Origin: Dictyobacter aurantiacus
GTDB taxonomy: Bacteria > Chloroflexota > Ktedonobacteria > Ktedonobacterales > Ktedonobacteraceae
DNA length: 64,000 nucleotides
NCBI RefSeq assembly: GCF_003967515.1
Contig: NZ_BIFQ01000001.1
Coordinates: forward strand, 6,014,001 to 6,078,000
Reading direction: 5' to 3'
Both the position numbers and the translations under genes were made by a program. Shown one piece after another: positions 1 to 8,616 of the stretch (within the stretch, counting starts at the first letter, position 1; every line of letters starts with the position of its first letter). A model generated the notes under the pieces. That model saw nothing but the letters and a program-made list of their open reading frames with translations, made no database searches and was not told the origin of the DNA.

Positions 1-67
1 CATCAATCACAGCTCTCCACACTTCTGGTACAATCGCACACATTCAAATTTCTTTAAGAAGGTTTTC

Positions 68-1051
68 ATGCAAGCATCTAACTCACTTATCACAACCCGA
101 TTCAACGCCACAAGCACCGCTGAGGACGTCGTGGCTGGTCTTGACCTCTCCGGTGTCCGCGCCATTATCACCGGAGCTTCGTCTGGCATCGGCCTTGAGA
201 CCGCTCGCGTCCTCGCCGGTGCTGGCGCGGAAGTTACCCTCGCCGTCCGCAATACCGCCGCGGGCGCGAAGGCTGCGGAGTACATTGTGAAGTCAACCAG
301 AAATGAGCGTGTGATTGTCACCGCTCTGGACCTCGCTAATCAAGCCTCAATAGCCAACTTTGTCCAGAACTGGAATGGTCCGCTGCATCTACTGATCAAC
401 AATGCAGGGGCCATTCCGAGCACGCTGTCCCGAACCGCGGAAGGCTGGGAACTGCAGTTCGCCACCAATTACCTTGGACACTTCACCCTAAGTCTTGGAT
501 TGCATGACGCCCTCGCCGCTGGCGCCCGCGAACGGGGCGAGGCCCGCATCGTCTCAGTCAGCTCCACGGCACATATGAGATCACCGGTCGTATTCGACGA
601 CATCCACTTTGAACGACGCGAGTACGACCCGCAGGCCGCCTACGCGCAGTCCAAGACGGCCGACTCGTTATTCGCGGTCGAAGCCACGCGCCGCTGGGCT
701 GCTGACGGCATCGTCGCCAACGTTGTCAGTCCCGGCGGCGTCGCCACCGGACTGCAAAGAGACTTCACGCAGAAACAAAAAGATTACCTGGCCGAGGCCG
801 AGGCGGCAGGAGTCTTCGTCTACAAGACTGTGGGGCAAGGCGCCGCTACTACTCTCGTCGCGGCGGTTGCCCCTGAATTCGCCCACACCGGCGGGCACTA
901 TCTTACCGACTGCCAGGAGGCCCACACGGTGCCCAACGACGCCGACCTATTCAACAATGGTGACGGCGTCAAGCAATGGGCGCTTGACCCGGCCACCGCC
1001 CAGAAACTGTGGAAGATCTCGCTCGAACTCATCGGCCAACCCGCCGCGTAA
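68..1051 (+). CDS. SDR-family oxidoreductase (retinol dehydrogenase-like)
   Basis: A 327-residue short-chain dehydrogenase/reductase. The Rossmann motif GASSGIG follows about 35 residues of N-terminal extension, NNAG is in the middle, and the catalytic YxxxK appears as YAQSK. The length (over 300 aa) and the sequence around the active site resemble the retinol dehydrogenase/WW-domain oxidoreductase type, which oxidise or reduce alcohol/carbonyl groups with NAD(P). The substrate cannot be read from sequence. The start at the ATG is preceded by a purine-rich AAGAAGG stretch. It is convergent with the next SDR and shares none of the cluster-type promoter boxes found further right, so it is probably outside the biosynthetic cluster. 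Confidence 0.85.
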   Translation: MQASNSLITTRFNATSTAEDVVAGLDLSGVRAIITGASSGIGLETARVLAGAGAEVTLAVRNTAAGAKAAEYIVKSTRNERVIVTALDLANQASIANFVQNWNGPLHLLINNAGAIPSTLSRTAEGWELQFATNYLGHFTLSLGLHDALAAGARERGEARIVSVSSTAHMRSPVVFDDIHFERREYDPQAAYAQSKTADSLFAVEATRRWAADGIVANVVSPGGVATGLQRDFTQKQKDYLAEAEAAGVFVYKTVGQGAATTLVAAVAPEFAHTGGHYLTDCQEAHTVPNDADLFNNGDGVKQWALDPATAQKLWKISLELIGQPAA

Positions 1052-1181
1052 GGCGATATGCTGCGGACCTTCCCGATGGAGAGAAATGGACTAAAGCTCC
1101 TTTTTATCAAGAGCAGCGCGGCAAATTCGGGACAAGCCCGACACTTACGAGGGCGTTGCGGGTTTCTTGAGTGCAACAAAA

Positions 1182-1209
1182 ATCACCTCATTGCTGGCAA
1201 TAAGGTGAT
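1182..1209. terminator. Hairpin between convergent SDR genes
   Basis: Nested inverted repeat ATCACCT-C-ATTGC / GCAAT-A-AGGTGAT with a 2-nt loop. It lies between two convergent genes and is a plausible bidirectional terminator, although no strong T-run follows. Confidence 0.5.
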
Positions 1210-1224
1210 GTATATATATGGAGG

Positions 1225-2007
1225 TTAGCCGGTGATAAGGGAAGAGGCGCCATCGATCCAGATCTCGGTGCCGGTGATGTGGGAGGCGGCATCCGACGAC
1301 AGGAATTGAACCGCCTGCGCGACCTGTGCGGCGGTAGCGGGCTTTCCTTCACCCAGGGGGATGCGGCCCTTCGGATATTCGACCGGGAACTTAATTTTAT
1401 CCACGTCCTGTTGCCGGGTATTATCGCTGATCTCGGTATCGGTCGCGCCGGGGCAGATCACATTGACGCGAACGTTGTGGGGAGCCAGTTCCACGGCCAG
1501 CATCTTTGTAATCGCCACCTGGCCGGCTTTACTGGCGGAGTAGGCCGTCGCGCCGGTATTGCTGAACACACGGGTACCGTTCACCGAAGCGATCACCGTA
1601 ATCGCGCCCCCCTGCTTTTTCAGGTGGGGAGTGGCATACTTAATCGTCAGGAAGGTACCGGTCAGGTTGGTCGTAATCGTATTGGACCAATCCTGCAGAG
1701 ACAGTTCCTCGATGGGGGCCCAGACGCCATTGATGCCGGCGTTCGCCAGCACGATATCCAGGCGGCCCCACTTATCGATGACCTGCTGGATCCCCTGCCG
1801 AAGCTGGTTCTCCTGAGAGACATCGGCCACGATAGCCAGGGCCTCATGGCCAGCGCGCGTAATCTCGTCTACCGTCTCCTGCACCTCATCAGCGGTATGA
1901 CTGACGGCCGCGACCTTGATGCCCTGTTGCGCTAACAGAGTTGCCGTAGCCTTACCGATACCCGAACCAGCCCCTGTAACCAATGCCACTTTTTCTGTAG
2001 ACGCCAT
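1225..2007 (-). CDS. SDR-family oxidoreductase (FabG-like)
   Basis: A 260-residue classical SDR. It has the cofactor motif TGAGSGIG near residue 12, NAG around residue 90, a catalytic Ser in the ASVNG region, YSASK for the Tyr/Lys pair, and the usual C-terminal segment with GTEIWIDGG-like spacing (here IWIDGASS). Size and motifs match 3-oxoacyl-ACP-reductase-like or glucose-dehydrogenase-like SDRs. The real substrate is unknown. It appears monocistronic. Confidence 0.87.
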   Translation of the reverse strand: MASTEKVALVTGAGSGIGKATATLLAQQGIKVAAVSHTADEVQETVDEITRAGHEALAIVADVSQENQLRQGIQQVIDKWGRLDIVLANAGINGVWAPIEELSLQDWSNTITTNLTGTFLTIKYATPHLKKQGGAITVIASVNGTRVFSNTGATAYSASKAGQVAITKMLAVELAPHNVRVNVICPGATDTEISDNTRQQDVDKIKFPVEYPKGRIPLGEGKPATAAQVAQAVQFLSSDAASHITGTEIWIDGASSLITG

Positions 2008-2167
2008 AAATATTATTCCTTTATCTTTTCATTCTATCTCAGCATAAGAGTGTATTCCCGAATATGAATCAGCGCACAGATGATGGGTCCTGAGTACAAT
2101 GATTCATTACGGGCACACTATAGTAGATACGGGCAAAGCACAGGAATCGCGTCTCATCCATAGGGCT

Positions 2168-2524
2168 TTAGCGCAAGAATTTTTCGATCAGATCCAATAA
2201 ATCATCGATATCGAACGGCTTGGCCAGGAATGCATCGGCGCCGGCACCGATCGCGGTCTGTTCGGCATCGGTATGGGCAGAAAGGAGGATAATAGGGATA
2301 TGCCGCGTCGCTGGCTGATCTTTTAAGTAGCGACAGATAGCTCGACCATCCATCCCTGAAAGCAGGATATCAAGCAGGACCAGATCGGGGAATGGCGCCT
2401 GCATATTTTTTACAGGCTGTCCCTGAGCATAGGTATCGACGGTGAAACCGGCGTCTTCCAACATAATCTGCAGCACATCTACGATGGCGGCATCATCATC
2501 TGCGACCATGATTTTCTTTTTCAA
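2168..2524 (-). CDS. Stand-alone response-regulator receiver protein
   Basis: A CheY-like single receiver domain of about 118 residues. The acidic cluster ADDDAA, the phospho-acceptor Asp in LVLLDILLSGMDG, the LLSAHTD Thr/Ser region and a C-terminal KPF Lys are all visible. There is no DNA-binding output domain. The TTG at 2524 is chosen because GAGAGG lies a few bases upstream and the receiver fold begins immediately (KKKIMVADDD). A longer ORF to 2569 adds residues without domain character. Its partner kinase is not in the window. Confidence 0.8.
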   Translation of the reverse strand: MKKKIMVADDDAAIVDVLQIMLEDAGFTVDTYAQGQPVKNMQAPFPDLVLLDILLSGMDGRAICRYLKDQPATRHIPIILLSAHTDAEQTAIGAGADAFLAKPFDIDDLLDLIEKFLR

Positions 2525-3016
2525 TGAGGAAGCCTCTCTTTTTTCCTGCCGGGGGCCAGAAAGAGACAATAGAGCCAGCGGAAGGGTAACGTTATTTCCT
2601 TATCGCCCCATTGTAGCAATCGCCAGGCTGACCAGTCAATAGTAAAAAAGGGGTCATCAACAACAGATATATTGCTGGAGGAATGCGAGAAGTGGTTTGG
2701 GTGACGGCTCACAAAGACTTTTTTGAGGATACAAATCTCATGTTCCTCGTTGGTTAACATCTTATGAGCCGCCTGAGCATATTGTACTTAAGAGGTTGAT
2801 TGATGTCAACCTGAAGTATTCTGAATGAATTATCGATTGCGGGCGATATTACGCGTTGGGTATGCGTAACTAGTGCCGTAATTTGTGACTTTGCACTGCA
2901 AAGTCACAAATTACGATAAATCCAGGAAATTCATCACTCGCTATGAAAAACGAGCGACGAGATTTCTTACGATGAAATGACGATTGTTTCTATCTGGCTA
3001 CAAGCTTACACACAAC
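2525..3016. other. Intergenic region with a perfect palindrome
   Basis: No convincing gene. Apart from the 39-nt palindrome listed separately, short ORFs here lack ribosome binding sites and recognisable domains. Confidence 0.5.
2877..2915. repeat. Perfect 19-bp inverted repeat, 1-nt spacer
   Basis: CGTAATTTGTGACTTTGCA and its exact complement face each other across a single C. There is no downstream T-run, so a simple terminator is not the obvious reading. A 19-nt sequence matching one arm at 17 of 19 positions occurs at 43810-43828, beyond the other end of the biosynthetic cluster. It may be fused terminal repeats of a small mobile element or a protein-binding palindrome. Confidence 0.8.
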
Positions 3017-3382
3017 CTAGTGAGTGGAATGGATGCCGAGGCGATTCCCTTCAGTATCGATGAACAGCGCGAAGAATCCGCTATCACCACCGATCTCGGT
3101 CTTGGGGACGATCACCGTTCCTCCCGCCTGCTCAACACGAGCGAGCATCGGCGTTAAATCGTCACCACCATTGAAATAGACAATAGGACCGCTATCACCG
3201 GGTGCATATCCTTCACCGCTCACCAGTGCGCCGCTCACTCCTCCATCAGACGGCAGAAAACTATATTGCATGCCGCCGAATTCTCCTGGCTCAATGGTTG
3301 CGCTAAGCACTGTATTATAAAACTTCAATGCCCGGTTATAATCAGTGGCTGGAATCTCAACCCAGTTAAATGTATCTGCCAT
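3017..3382 (-). CDS. VOC-family protein (glyoxalase/bleomycin-resistance fold)
   Basis: A 121-residue single VOC-fold protein. It starts MADTFNWVEIPATDYNRALKF, the standard beta-alpha start of the fold, and ends with a DTEGNRLGIHS motif that supplies a metal-ligand Glu in this superfamily. Members include glyoxalase I, extradiol dioxygenases and drug-binding resistance proteins. It resembles small predicted enzymes in which catalysis has not been shown. It sits 300 nt left of the first cluster promoter, facing away. A role in drug binding is conceivable but unsupported. Confidence 0.8.
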   Translation of the reverse strand: MADTFNWVEIPATDYNRALKFYNTVLSATIEPGEFGGMQYSFLPSDGGVSGALVSGEGYAPGDSGPIVYFNGGDDLTPMLARVEQAGGTVIVPKTEIGGDSGFFALFIDTEGNRLGIHSTH

Positions 3383-3855
3383 ATGCCTTTTACTCCTCCA
3401 TAGTCTGATACTAAGTTTTTAGCGGTTTCCTCTGCAAATTGTCTTGCCACTCACAATATAGCATATATACATGTAAATGACTTCTTCTATCTTGCTATAT
3501 TTGAAAGTGCCTTTGAATTTAATGATCACTAATAATATTAAAGATCACATTTTTTACAGCCAATCCTTCCTGAGCTTGACGTAATCTGTTACGCCATAAG
3601 GAAATTATTTCCTATTGCAGAACTTTTTCTTCTACTTTTCACTGGCAGGTTCATTTCCTCGCGAGCAGAGTGAAGATACAGCAATATAGAAGAAGCAATT
3701 CTCTTTAGAAACTCTCTATACTTCTCCTGTGGTTATAGCCCGCTGGCATGTCTCGTCAGCTCAGGGCGAGTATTGCAATTTTGCTCTGGCGAGAGGCCGT
3801 TGTGGGATGGGTGAACGCACACGTTCGAGCGTACTGATCCTTAGAGGAGCAAGCG
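3383..3855. other. Intergenic leader of the carrier-protein/PDH operon
   Basis: An AT-rich region with no supported gene. It contains the cluster-type promoter at 3689-3722, which leaves an untranslated leader of about 125 nt ahead of the carrier-protein gene. Confidence 0.6.
3689..3722 (+). promoter_or_regulatory. Cluster-type promoter, ACP/PDH operon
   Basis: GAAGAAGC, then 20 nt, then TATACT. The same two-part pattern recurs ahead of most cluster transcription units. TATACT fits a sigma-70-like -10. The AGAAGC box lies just upstream of the usual -35 position and is probably an activator or alternative-sigma site (inference). Confidence 0.6.
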
Positions 3856-4083
3856 ATGAAAGTAGAAGAACTGGTAGCAAAAATTATGCAGGTGCCGCTC
3901 TCCACTCTTCAGGATTCTTCAGGCCCGGCTACCCTGAAAGCATGGAGTAGTCTGAAACACATTCAGCTGGTTGCGGCTCTCGAAGAAGCCTATGGGGTAA
4001 AGTTGAATGCCTATGAGATGCAGCGATTGACATCACTGGCAAAGGTGCGCCGAATTTTGCAGGAAAGAGGCATAGAAGTATAG
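3856..4083 (+). CDS. Free-standing acyl carrier protein
   Basis: A 75-residue protein with the helix pattern of a phosphopantetheine carrier. The segment WSSLKHIQLVAALEEAYGV corresponds to the usual D-S-L-x-x-(V/I)-x-L-(V/I) helix II motif, and Ser32 is the likely attachment site. The usual Asp before it is Ser here. GGAGCAAGCG lies upstream as ribosome binding site. It is the first gene of an operon with E1 alpha, E1 beta and E2 of a dehydrogenase-like complex, which suggests that an acyl group made by that complex is passed to this carrier. A discrete carrier of this type fits loading of an unusual unit rather than fatty acid synthesis (inference). Confidence 0.8.
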   Translation: MKVEELVAKIMQVPLSTLQDSSGPATLKAWSSLKHIQLVAALEEAYGVKLNAYEMQRLTSLAKVRRILQERGIEV

Positions 4084-4137
4084 ATCCTATAAAAGATACC
4101 AGATATTTTCACTTGTTTAGAAGATAGCTGAAGAGAA

Positions 4138-5091
4138 ATGGGAATATCTGCGGGTAATAAGGATGCTAGCGGCGAAATGAATACACTTATATATTCCGAA
4201 TTGCAAGATAGTGATCTCTTCTCGTTACTCCTCATCAGGCACTTTGAGCGTTTGTTGCTCACGCTGTTCGGTGAGGGAAAACTCCATGGAACGACCCATA
4301 CCTGCCTTGGCCAGGAATACATCCCTGTCTCTCTGAGTACCCTGTTTACCGAGTATGATTTCCTTTTCAGTCATCACCGGGGACATGGCCATTATCTGGC
4401 TCGTTTTCGCGATCCGGCCAGTCTTCTTGCGGAAATCATGGGAAGGACGGGGGCGCTCTGTAATGGAATAGGAGGCAGCCAGCATCTCTTTCGAGATCAC
4501 TATCTTTCGACAGGCGTGCAAGGAGAGAATCTCCCGGTCGCCGTAGGAGTTGCTCTGCATGCGAAACGCGAAGAGAGGGGTGGAATAGCCGTGGTCTATC
4601 TTGGTGATGGCACATGGGGGGAAGGAACAACATACGAAGCATTGAACATCGCTCAATTATGGCAGGTTCCCCTGCTGGTGGTTGTTGAGAATAATGGCAT
4701 CGCGCAATCAACTCCAACTTCCATACAGATGGCAGGCACGATTGAAGAACGGGTGCGTGCGTTCCACATCGATTATGTGAAGGTCACCTCGCTAGACATT
4801 CCTACTATCCGAACTGAAGTCGCTCCCCGGATACATCATGTACGTACATTGTGTGCTCCTCTGGTCATTGAGTTTGTGACGCATCGGCTTGGCCCGCACA
4901 GTAAAGGAGACGATACCAGAGATCAAGAAACGCTACGCGCAATTCAGGAGAACGACTGGTATGGGTTGTATCAACGTCGTTTTCCAGATCAGTTGGAACG
5001 TATCGAGCAGGATGTCAGACACGAACTGGCTGATGTAATTGCACAGGTAGAGCAACGACCTCTCGTACAATGGAGTTGTACAGATGAATAA
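4138..5091 (+). CDS. Pyruvate/2-oxoacid dehydrogenase-like E1 alpha subunit
   Basis: A 317-residue thiamine-diphosphate-dependent subunit. The ThDP-Mg motif begins at GDGTWGEGTTYEALNIA and closes with VVENNGIAQS, the expected GDG-x(about 27)-NN spacing. The H-R-G-H-G segment (SHHRGHGHYL) matches the E1 alpha active-site loop region. In the known family, E1 decarboxylates a 2-oxoacid and transfers the acyl group to lipoyl-E2. The next gene overlaps it by 8 nt, so the two are translationally coupled. It is probably cluster-specific rather than the central PDH because it is fused into an operon with a carrier protein and has no E3 gene. Confidence 0.85.
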   Translation: MGISAGNKDASGEMNTLIYSELQDSDLFSLLLIRHFERLLLTLFGEGKLHGTTHTCLGQEYIPVSLSTLFTEYDFLFSHHRGHGHYLARFRDPASLLAEIMGRTGALCNGIGGSQHLFRDHYLSTGVQGENLPVAVGVALHAKREERGGIAVVYLGDGTWGEGTTYEALNIAQLWQVPLLVVVENNGIAQSTPTSIQMAGTIEERVRAFHIDYVKVTSLDIPTIRTEVAPRIHHVRTLCAPLVIEFVTHRLGPHSKGDDTRDQETLRAIQENDWYGLYQRRFPDQLERIEQDVRHELADVIAQVEQRPLVQWSCTDE

Positions 5092-6112
5092 GAATGAGCG
5101 GGTGGTTGAAAATCTCAACCGAGCCCTGCATGAGCTGTTTGCCAGTGATCCGCGGGTCTTTCTCTTAGGTGAAGATATTCTTGATCCCTATGGTGGAGCA
5201 TTTAAAGTGAGTCGTGGTCTCTCTTCACGTTTTGCAGGTAGGGTTCTCGCAACCCCTTTGAGTGAAGCAACCTTTCTGGGCATAGGAGGAGGGCTGGCTC
5301 TCTGTGGAGAAAAAGTAATTGTAGAGATCATGTTTGGAGATTTTCTCGCCCTGGGATATGACATAATTCTCAACTTTGTGAGCAAAGCAACCGCTATGTA
5401 TGGTCGTCCGCTGGCTATCAATCTGGTTGTACGCTGCCCGGTAGGAGGGAACAGGGCCTACGGTCCCACACACAGTCAGAGTATGCAAAAATATTTTCTT
5501 GGTATTCCTCATTTAAGTCTGTTTGAGCTATCCCCATTCCACGATAATACACTGTTACTCAACAAACTGATCAATCTTGGACAGCCCTGCATCCTCTTTG
5601 AGGATAAGGTTCTCTATACCCAGCGTATGGCGGTCGATGGGGTGATCGATGACTACTTTGCCTGGGAAGCGCTTGATCACAAGGGGAATTTCATCCGGGT
5701 TTTTCTGGATGGTGATGGCGCGGTTGTTCCCGACTGTCTGCTTATTGCCCCGGGCGGCATGGTTGCGCGCTGCCTGCATGCAATGAAAGATCTTCTGCTC
5801 AATGATGAGATAAGCACGCAACTCATTGTACCTTCGCAGCTCTATCCGTTTGACGTGAACACTCTCGTGACGGCTTTGCCGTCTATCAAACATATTGCTA
5901 TTGTCGAAGAGAGCACAGCAGGTGGAACATGGGGGAGTGAGGTTGCTCAGCAACTCTATCCCCAACTGTGGGGGAAACTAAAGCAGCCAATTCAGCTTAT
6001 CCATTCGCGTGCATGTGTTATTCCAACTGCTTCCCATCTTGAGAAGCAGGTACTGGTACAGGCAGAAGACATTTCTTGCGCGATACGGAGGGCCATCTAT
6101 GTTACCGATTAA
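5084..6112 (+). CDS. Pyruvate/2-oxoacid dehydrogenase-like E1 beta subunit
   Basis: A 342-residue transketolase-like beta subunit. The N-terminal half carries LGEDILDPYGGAFKVSRGL and the TPLSEATFLGIGGGLAL segment typical of E1 beta. The central part has AYGPTHSQS, and the C-terminal transketolase domain has AIVEESTAGGTWGSEVA. In this family it completes the ThDP active site with E1 alpha. It starts inside the end of the alpha gene, and the E2 gene begins 14 nt before its stop, so the three are expressed as one unit. Confidence 0.85.
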   Translation: MNKNERVVENLNRALHELFASDPRVFLLGEDILDPYGGAFKVSRGLSSRFAGRVLATPLSEATFLGIGGGLALCGEKVIVEIMFGDFLALGYDIILNFVSKATAMYGRPLAINLVVRCPVGGNRAYGPTHSQSMQKYFLGIPHLSLFELSPFHDNTLLLNKLINLGQPCILFEDKVLYTQRMAVDGVIDDYFAWEALDHKGNFIRVFLDGDGAVVPDCLLIAPGGMVARCLHAMKDLLLNDEISTQLIVPSQLYPFDVNTLVTALPSIKHIAIVEESTAGGTWGSEVAQQLYPQLWGKLKQPIQLIHSRACVIPTASHLEKQVLVQAEDISCAIRRAIYVTD

Positions 6113-7214
6113 CATGCCGAGAACGAATAGCAATGACAACATGTGCACCCTCGTGCAATGGCTATATACCAGCGGACAGCGGGTTCGGGAAGGGGAGGTG
6201 TTGGCTTACCTCGAAACCTCAAAGGCGACGGAAGACTTGCTGAGTCCGGGAACAGGCATCTTGCATGAGTTGGCACCACCAGGGGAAGAATACGAACCTG
6301 GTTATTGTATCGGGTATCTGCTGATGGATGAGGACTCTGCCAGTTCTGGTCCAGTAGCTTCTTCTCACGCCAGCAAGCCAGTTTCATTTGTCCTGACACG
6401 CAATGCGCAAGAACTGGTGAAGAGATACAATATAGCAGACGAACAGCTTGCCTCTCTTGGCAAGAAGGTGCTGAAAAAAGACGATGTGCAGGCGCTGATT
6501 ACTCCCCCTCAATCCATGAGGAAGCAGGCCACATCAGAACACCGCTCTCACAATCAGGCCATCGTCGCGCGGCAGGTAACTCTTGCTCATCAGAGCATAC
6601 CAGCGGCATTCTCTATGATCAAGATCTATTGCGATGCAGCCCTACAAGCGATGGCGGAATACATTGAGCGCGAAGATGTGATCATTGGATGGCCAGAAGT
6701 GCTTATTCACGAATTAGGAAAAATGCAGCAGGATTATTTTGCCTTTTATCAGCATCTGGCGTCGGGAGAGGCAGTCGCGCCCCAACAAAAGAATAATCCG
6801 AATATTGGCGTCACTATCGATGTAGGGACAGGCTTGTATATTCCTGTGATCAAAGGTGTCGCGACAAAATCACTGGCTGAAATTGCCAATGAACTGATGG
6901 AGTTACGGCTCAAGGCTTTGCGCAAAACGCTGAGAGAAGAGGAGTTGAGCGACGGACACCTGACTATTTCGCTTCATACCGACAAGGATATTCTCATGGC
7001 GATCCCCCTCATTTTTCCGACTCAGACATGTATGCTTTCCCTGTGCTCAGAGCAGGAGGAACTCTATCTGAATAAGGATAAAAGCATAGGTATACGTCAC
7101 TATCTGACACTCGGTGTGGCGTATGATCATCGCAGCATTAATGGAGCTGATGCAGTGCGCTTCCTCCAGGAAATCAAGCGCAGGCTCGAAAATCTCAAGG
7201 ATGGTGGGTTATAG
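6099..7214 (+). CDS. Dihydrolipoyl acyltransferase-like E2 subunit
   Basis: A 371-residue E2. It has an N-terminal lipoyl domain with the modified-Lys motif ETSKATEDL (Lys42), a peripheral-subunit-binding domain around residues 95-135 (RNAQELVKRYNI...KKVLKKDDVQALI), and a C-terminal CAT-like acyltransferase domain. The catalytic motif usually written HxxxDG reads HRSING here: the His is kept but Asp is Asn. Start at the ATG 6099 is supported by ACGGAGG just upstream and by the lipoyl domain beginning at once. It overlaps the E1 beta stop. It could transfer the acyl group to CoA or to the carrier protein at the operon head (inference). Confidence 0.82.
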   Translation: MLPINMPRTNSNDNMCTLVQWLYTSGQRVREGEVLAYLETSKATEDLLSPGTGILHELAPPGEEYEPGYCIGYLLMDEDSASSGPVASSHASKPVSFVLTRNAQELVKRYNIADEQLASLGKKVLKKDDVQALITPPQSMRKQATSEHRSHNQAIVARQVTLAHQSIPAAFSMIKIYCDAALQAMAEYIEREDVIIGWPEVLIHELGKMQQDYFAFYQHLASGEAVAPQQKNNPNIGVTIDVGTGLYIPVIKGVATKSLAEIANELMELRLKALRKTLREEELSDGHLTISLHTDKDILMAIPLIFPTQTCMLSLCSEQEELYLNKDKSIGIRHYLTLGVAYDHRSINGADAVRFLQEIKRRLENLKDGGL

Positions 7215-7226
7215 ATAGATAAAGAG

Positions 7227-7276
7227 ACAAGGAGATAAAAGACTGCCGGGTTGAGGCACGTTCTCTATCTCCTTGT
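7227..7276. terminator. Hairpin between E2 and methyltransferase genes
   Basis: ACAAGGAGATA pairs with TATCTCCTTGT across a long loop, between convergent genes. The right arm is followed by TCTTGTC rather than a clean T-run. Confidence 0.5.
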
Positions 7277-7325
7277 TCTTGTCGCTGGTAGCGGGCGCGA
7301 TTTTTTTCCTATGAGTAGCATGGGG

Positions 7326-8150
7326 TTAGCGACGAACAGCAACGACTTCCAGATATTCAGCCGGGACAACTACAGTGCCATCGGTAGCTTTATTTGATTG
7401 CTCAAACATTTCCCGCATCTCGCGAATGAGCTGTTCACGGGCGTCTGGAGCAAGCATCTGTAGCATTGTTATGGTTGGGCCGAAATCGTTGCAGGTCACG
7501 TCTGTTGCATGTTGAAGTGAGCGATAGCGATGGTAAAAATAGCGTTTCCTGGCTTGTAGAGAAACGACCTCATCACCCAGGAGTTCACGTACATACTCTT
7601 CGTTTCCCCACAGGCCTGGTGGTTTTACACCAAGGGGAGCTGGTGCATAGTTTTGCATGACACTATTCAACTTGCGGAAAAAGCCGTCGGGCGTCCAGTT
7701 GACGAGGCCAATTTTTCCGCCGGATCGGCAGACGCGAAGTAATTCGCTGGCGGCTTTTTCCTGATCGGGAGTAAACATTACTCCAAACGCTGATAGCACC
7801 ACATCGAAAGAGGCGGAAGGAAATGGCAGGTTCTCTGCATCAGCCTCAATAAAGTCAATTGACAAGCGCTCAACGGCGGCGCGTTCTCGTGCCACCTCAA
7901 GAAAGGAGGCCGTATAGTCGATCCCTGTAACTTCGCAATAACGGCGCGCGGCACCAAGAGCGACATTGCCCGTGCAGGTAGCCACGTCAAGCACCTTTTG
8001 ACAGGGGTGCAATTCAACAGCTTCACAGAGATTTTCCGCCACTCCAACAAGGGGTCTGGCAATGATAGGAATATCCCCTACCGTCCATGATTGTTGTTGG
8101 TGGGCCTTGATAGCCGACAGATCTACGGCCTTTGCTGGCTGGTTAACCAT
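7326..8150 (-). CDS. SAM-dependent methyltransferase (UbiE/class I type)
   Basis: A 274-residue class I methyltransferase. Motif I reads VLDVATCTGNVALGAA, motif II has GIDYTASFL, and the post-I DAENLPFPSASFDVV segment is typical of the Methyltransf_11 group. Start at 8150 is preferred because GGGAGGG lies 6 nt upstream. An in-frame upstream ATG would skip that site. It is transcribed divergently from the radical SAM gene with a mirrored promoter, so it is probably a tailoring enzyme of the cluster. The acceptor atom is unknown. Confidence 0.82.
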   Translation of the reverse strand: MVNQPAKAVDLSAIKAHQQQSWTVGDIPIIARPLVGVAENLCEAVELHPCQKVLDVATCTGNVALGAARRYCEVTGIDYTASFLEVARERAAVERLSIDFIEADAENLPFPSASFDVVLSAFGVMFTPDQEKAASELLRVCRSGGKIGLVNWTPDGFFRKLNSVMQNYAPAPLGVKPPGLWGNEEYVRELLGDEVVSLQARKRYFYHRYRSLQHATDVTCNDFGPTITMLQMLAPDAREQLIREMREMFEQSNKATDGTVVVPAEYLEVVAVRR

Positions 8151-8279
8151 AACTATCCCTCCCTTTTTATGCATGTTTTTGACACGACACTTGGATCTTG
8201 ACTATAGAAAGGTAATCATGAATGCATGGGCGCTCTCTCCACCTTTTGCAAACAGGTGAAACATATTAATGCTGTAGAA

Positions 8280-8313
8280 AGTATAGAGCACTTGTTAGTA
8301 ATATCTCTTCTTC
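8280..8313 (-). promoter_or_regulatory. Cluster-type promoter, methyltransferase
   Basis: Read on the minus strand: GAAGAAGA, 20 nt, TATACT. The last base of the upstream box differs from the consensus C. Confidence 0.55.
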
Positions 8314-8482
8314 TATTTTGCGCATTATATTTATATTCGTTATTGATATGGTATGCAGTACATAATAGCAAAATGAAATAATATGTAAAAAAGAAGAACA
8401 GCATGACGATCTCCATTAGAGGATAGTTATAAGAAAGTACTAATATAATACTATTTGTGGTAATAACATACCAAGCAAGATG

Positions 8483-8516
8483 GAAGAAGCGATATTATCA
8501 ACAAGTGCTCTATACT
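8483..8516 (+). promoter_or_regulatory. Cluster-type promoter, radical SAM gene
   Basis: GAAGAAGC, 20 nt, TATACT, giving a leader of about 95 nt before the ATG at 8617. Confidence 0.6.
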
Positions 8517-8616
8517 TTCTACAACGTCGAAGGTTGGTGTTTGCCAGTATCCTCCCGGATATCAACCAGGCTGATATATTCTCGACGATAGTAGACCAAG
8601 CAAAGGAGAGAGCGCG

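Larger units (their letters stand above)
8274..8522. repeat. 40-bp inverted promoter repeat flanking a divergent intergenic region
   Basis: Positions 8274-8313 and the complement of 8483-8522 match at 37 of 40 positions. Each arm contains a whole cluster-type promoter, pointing outwards to the methyltransferase and to the radical SAM gene. This looks like duplication of one promoter in inverted orientation. Confidence 0.85.

Noticed and set aside
3729-3950. 73-residue ORF ahead of the carrier protein
   Set aside because: It lies mostly in the leader and overlaps the carrier gene in another frame, with no ribosome binding site or domain.
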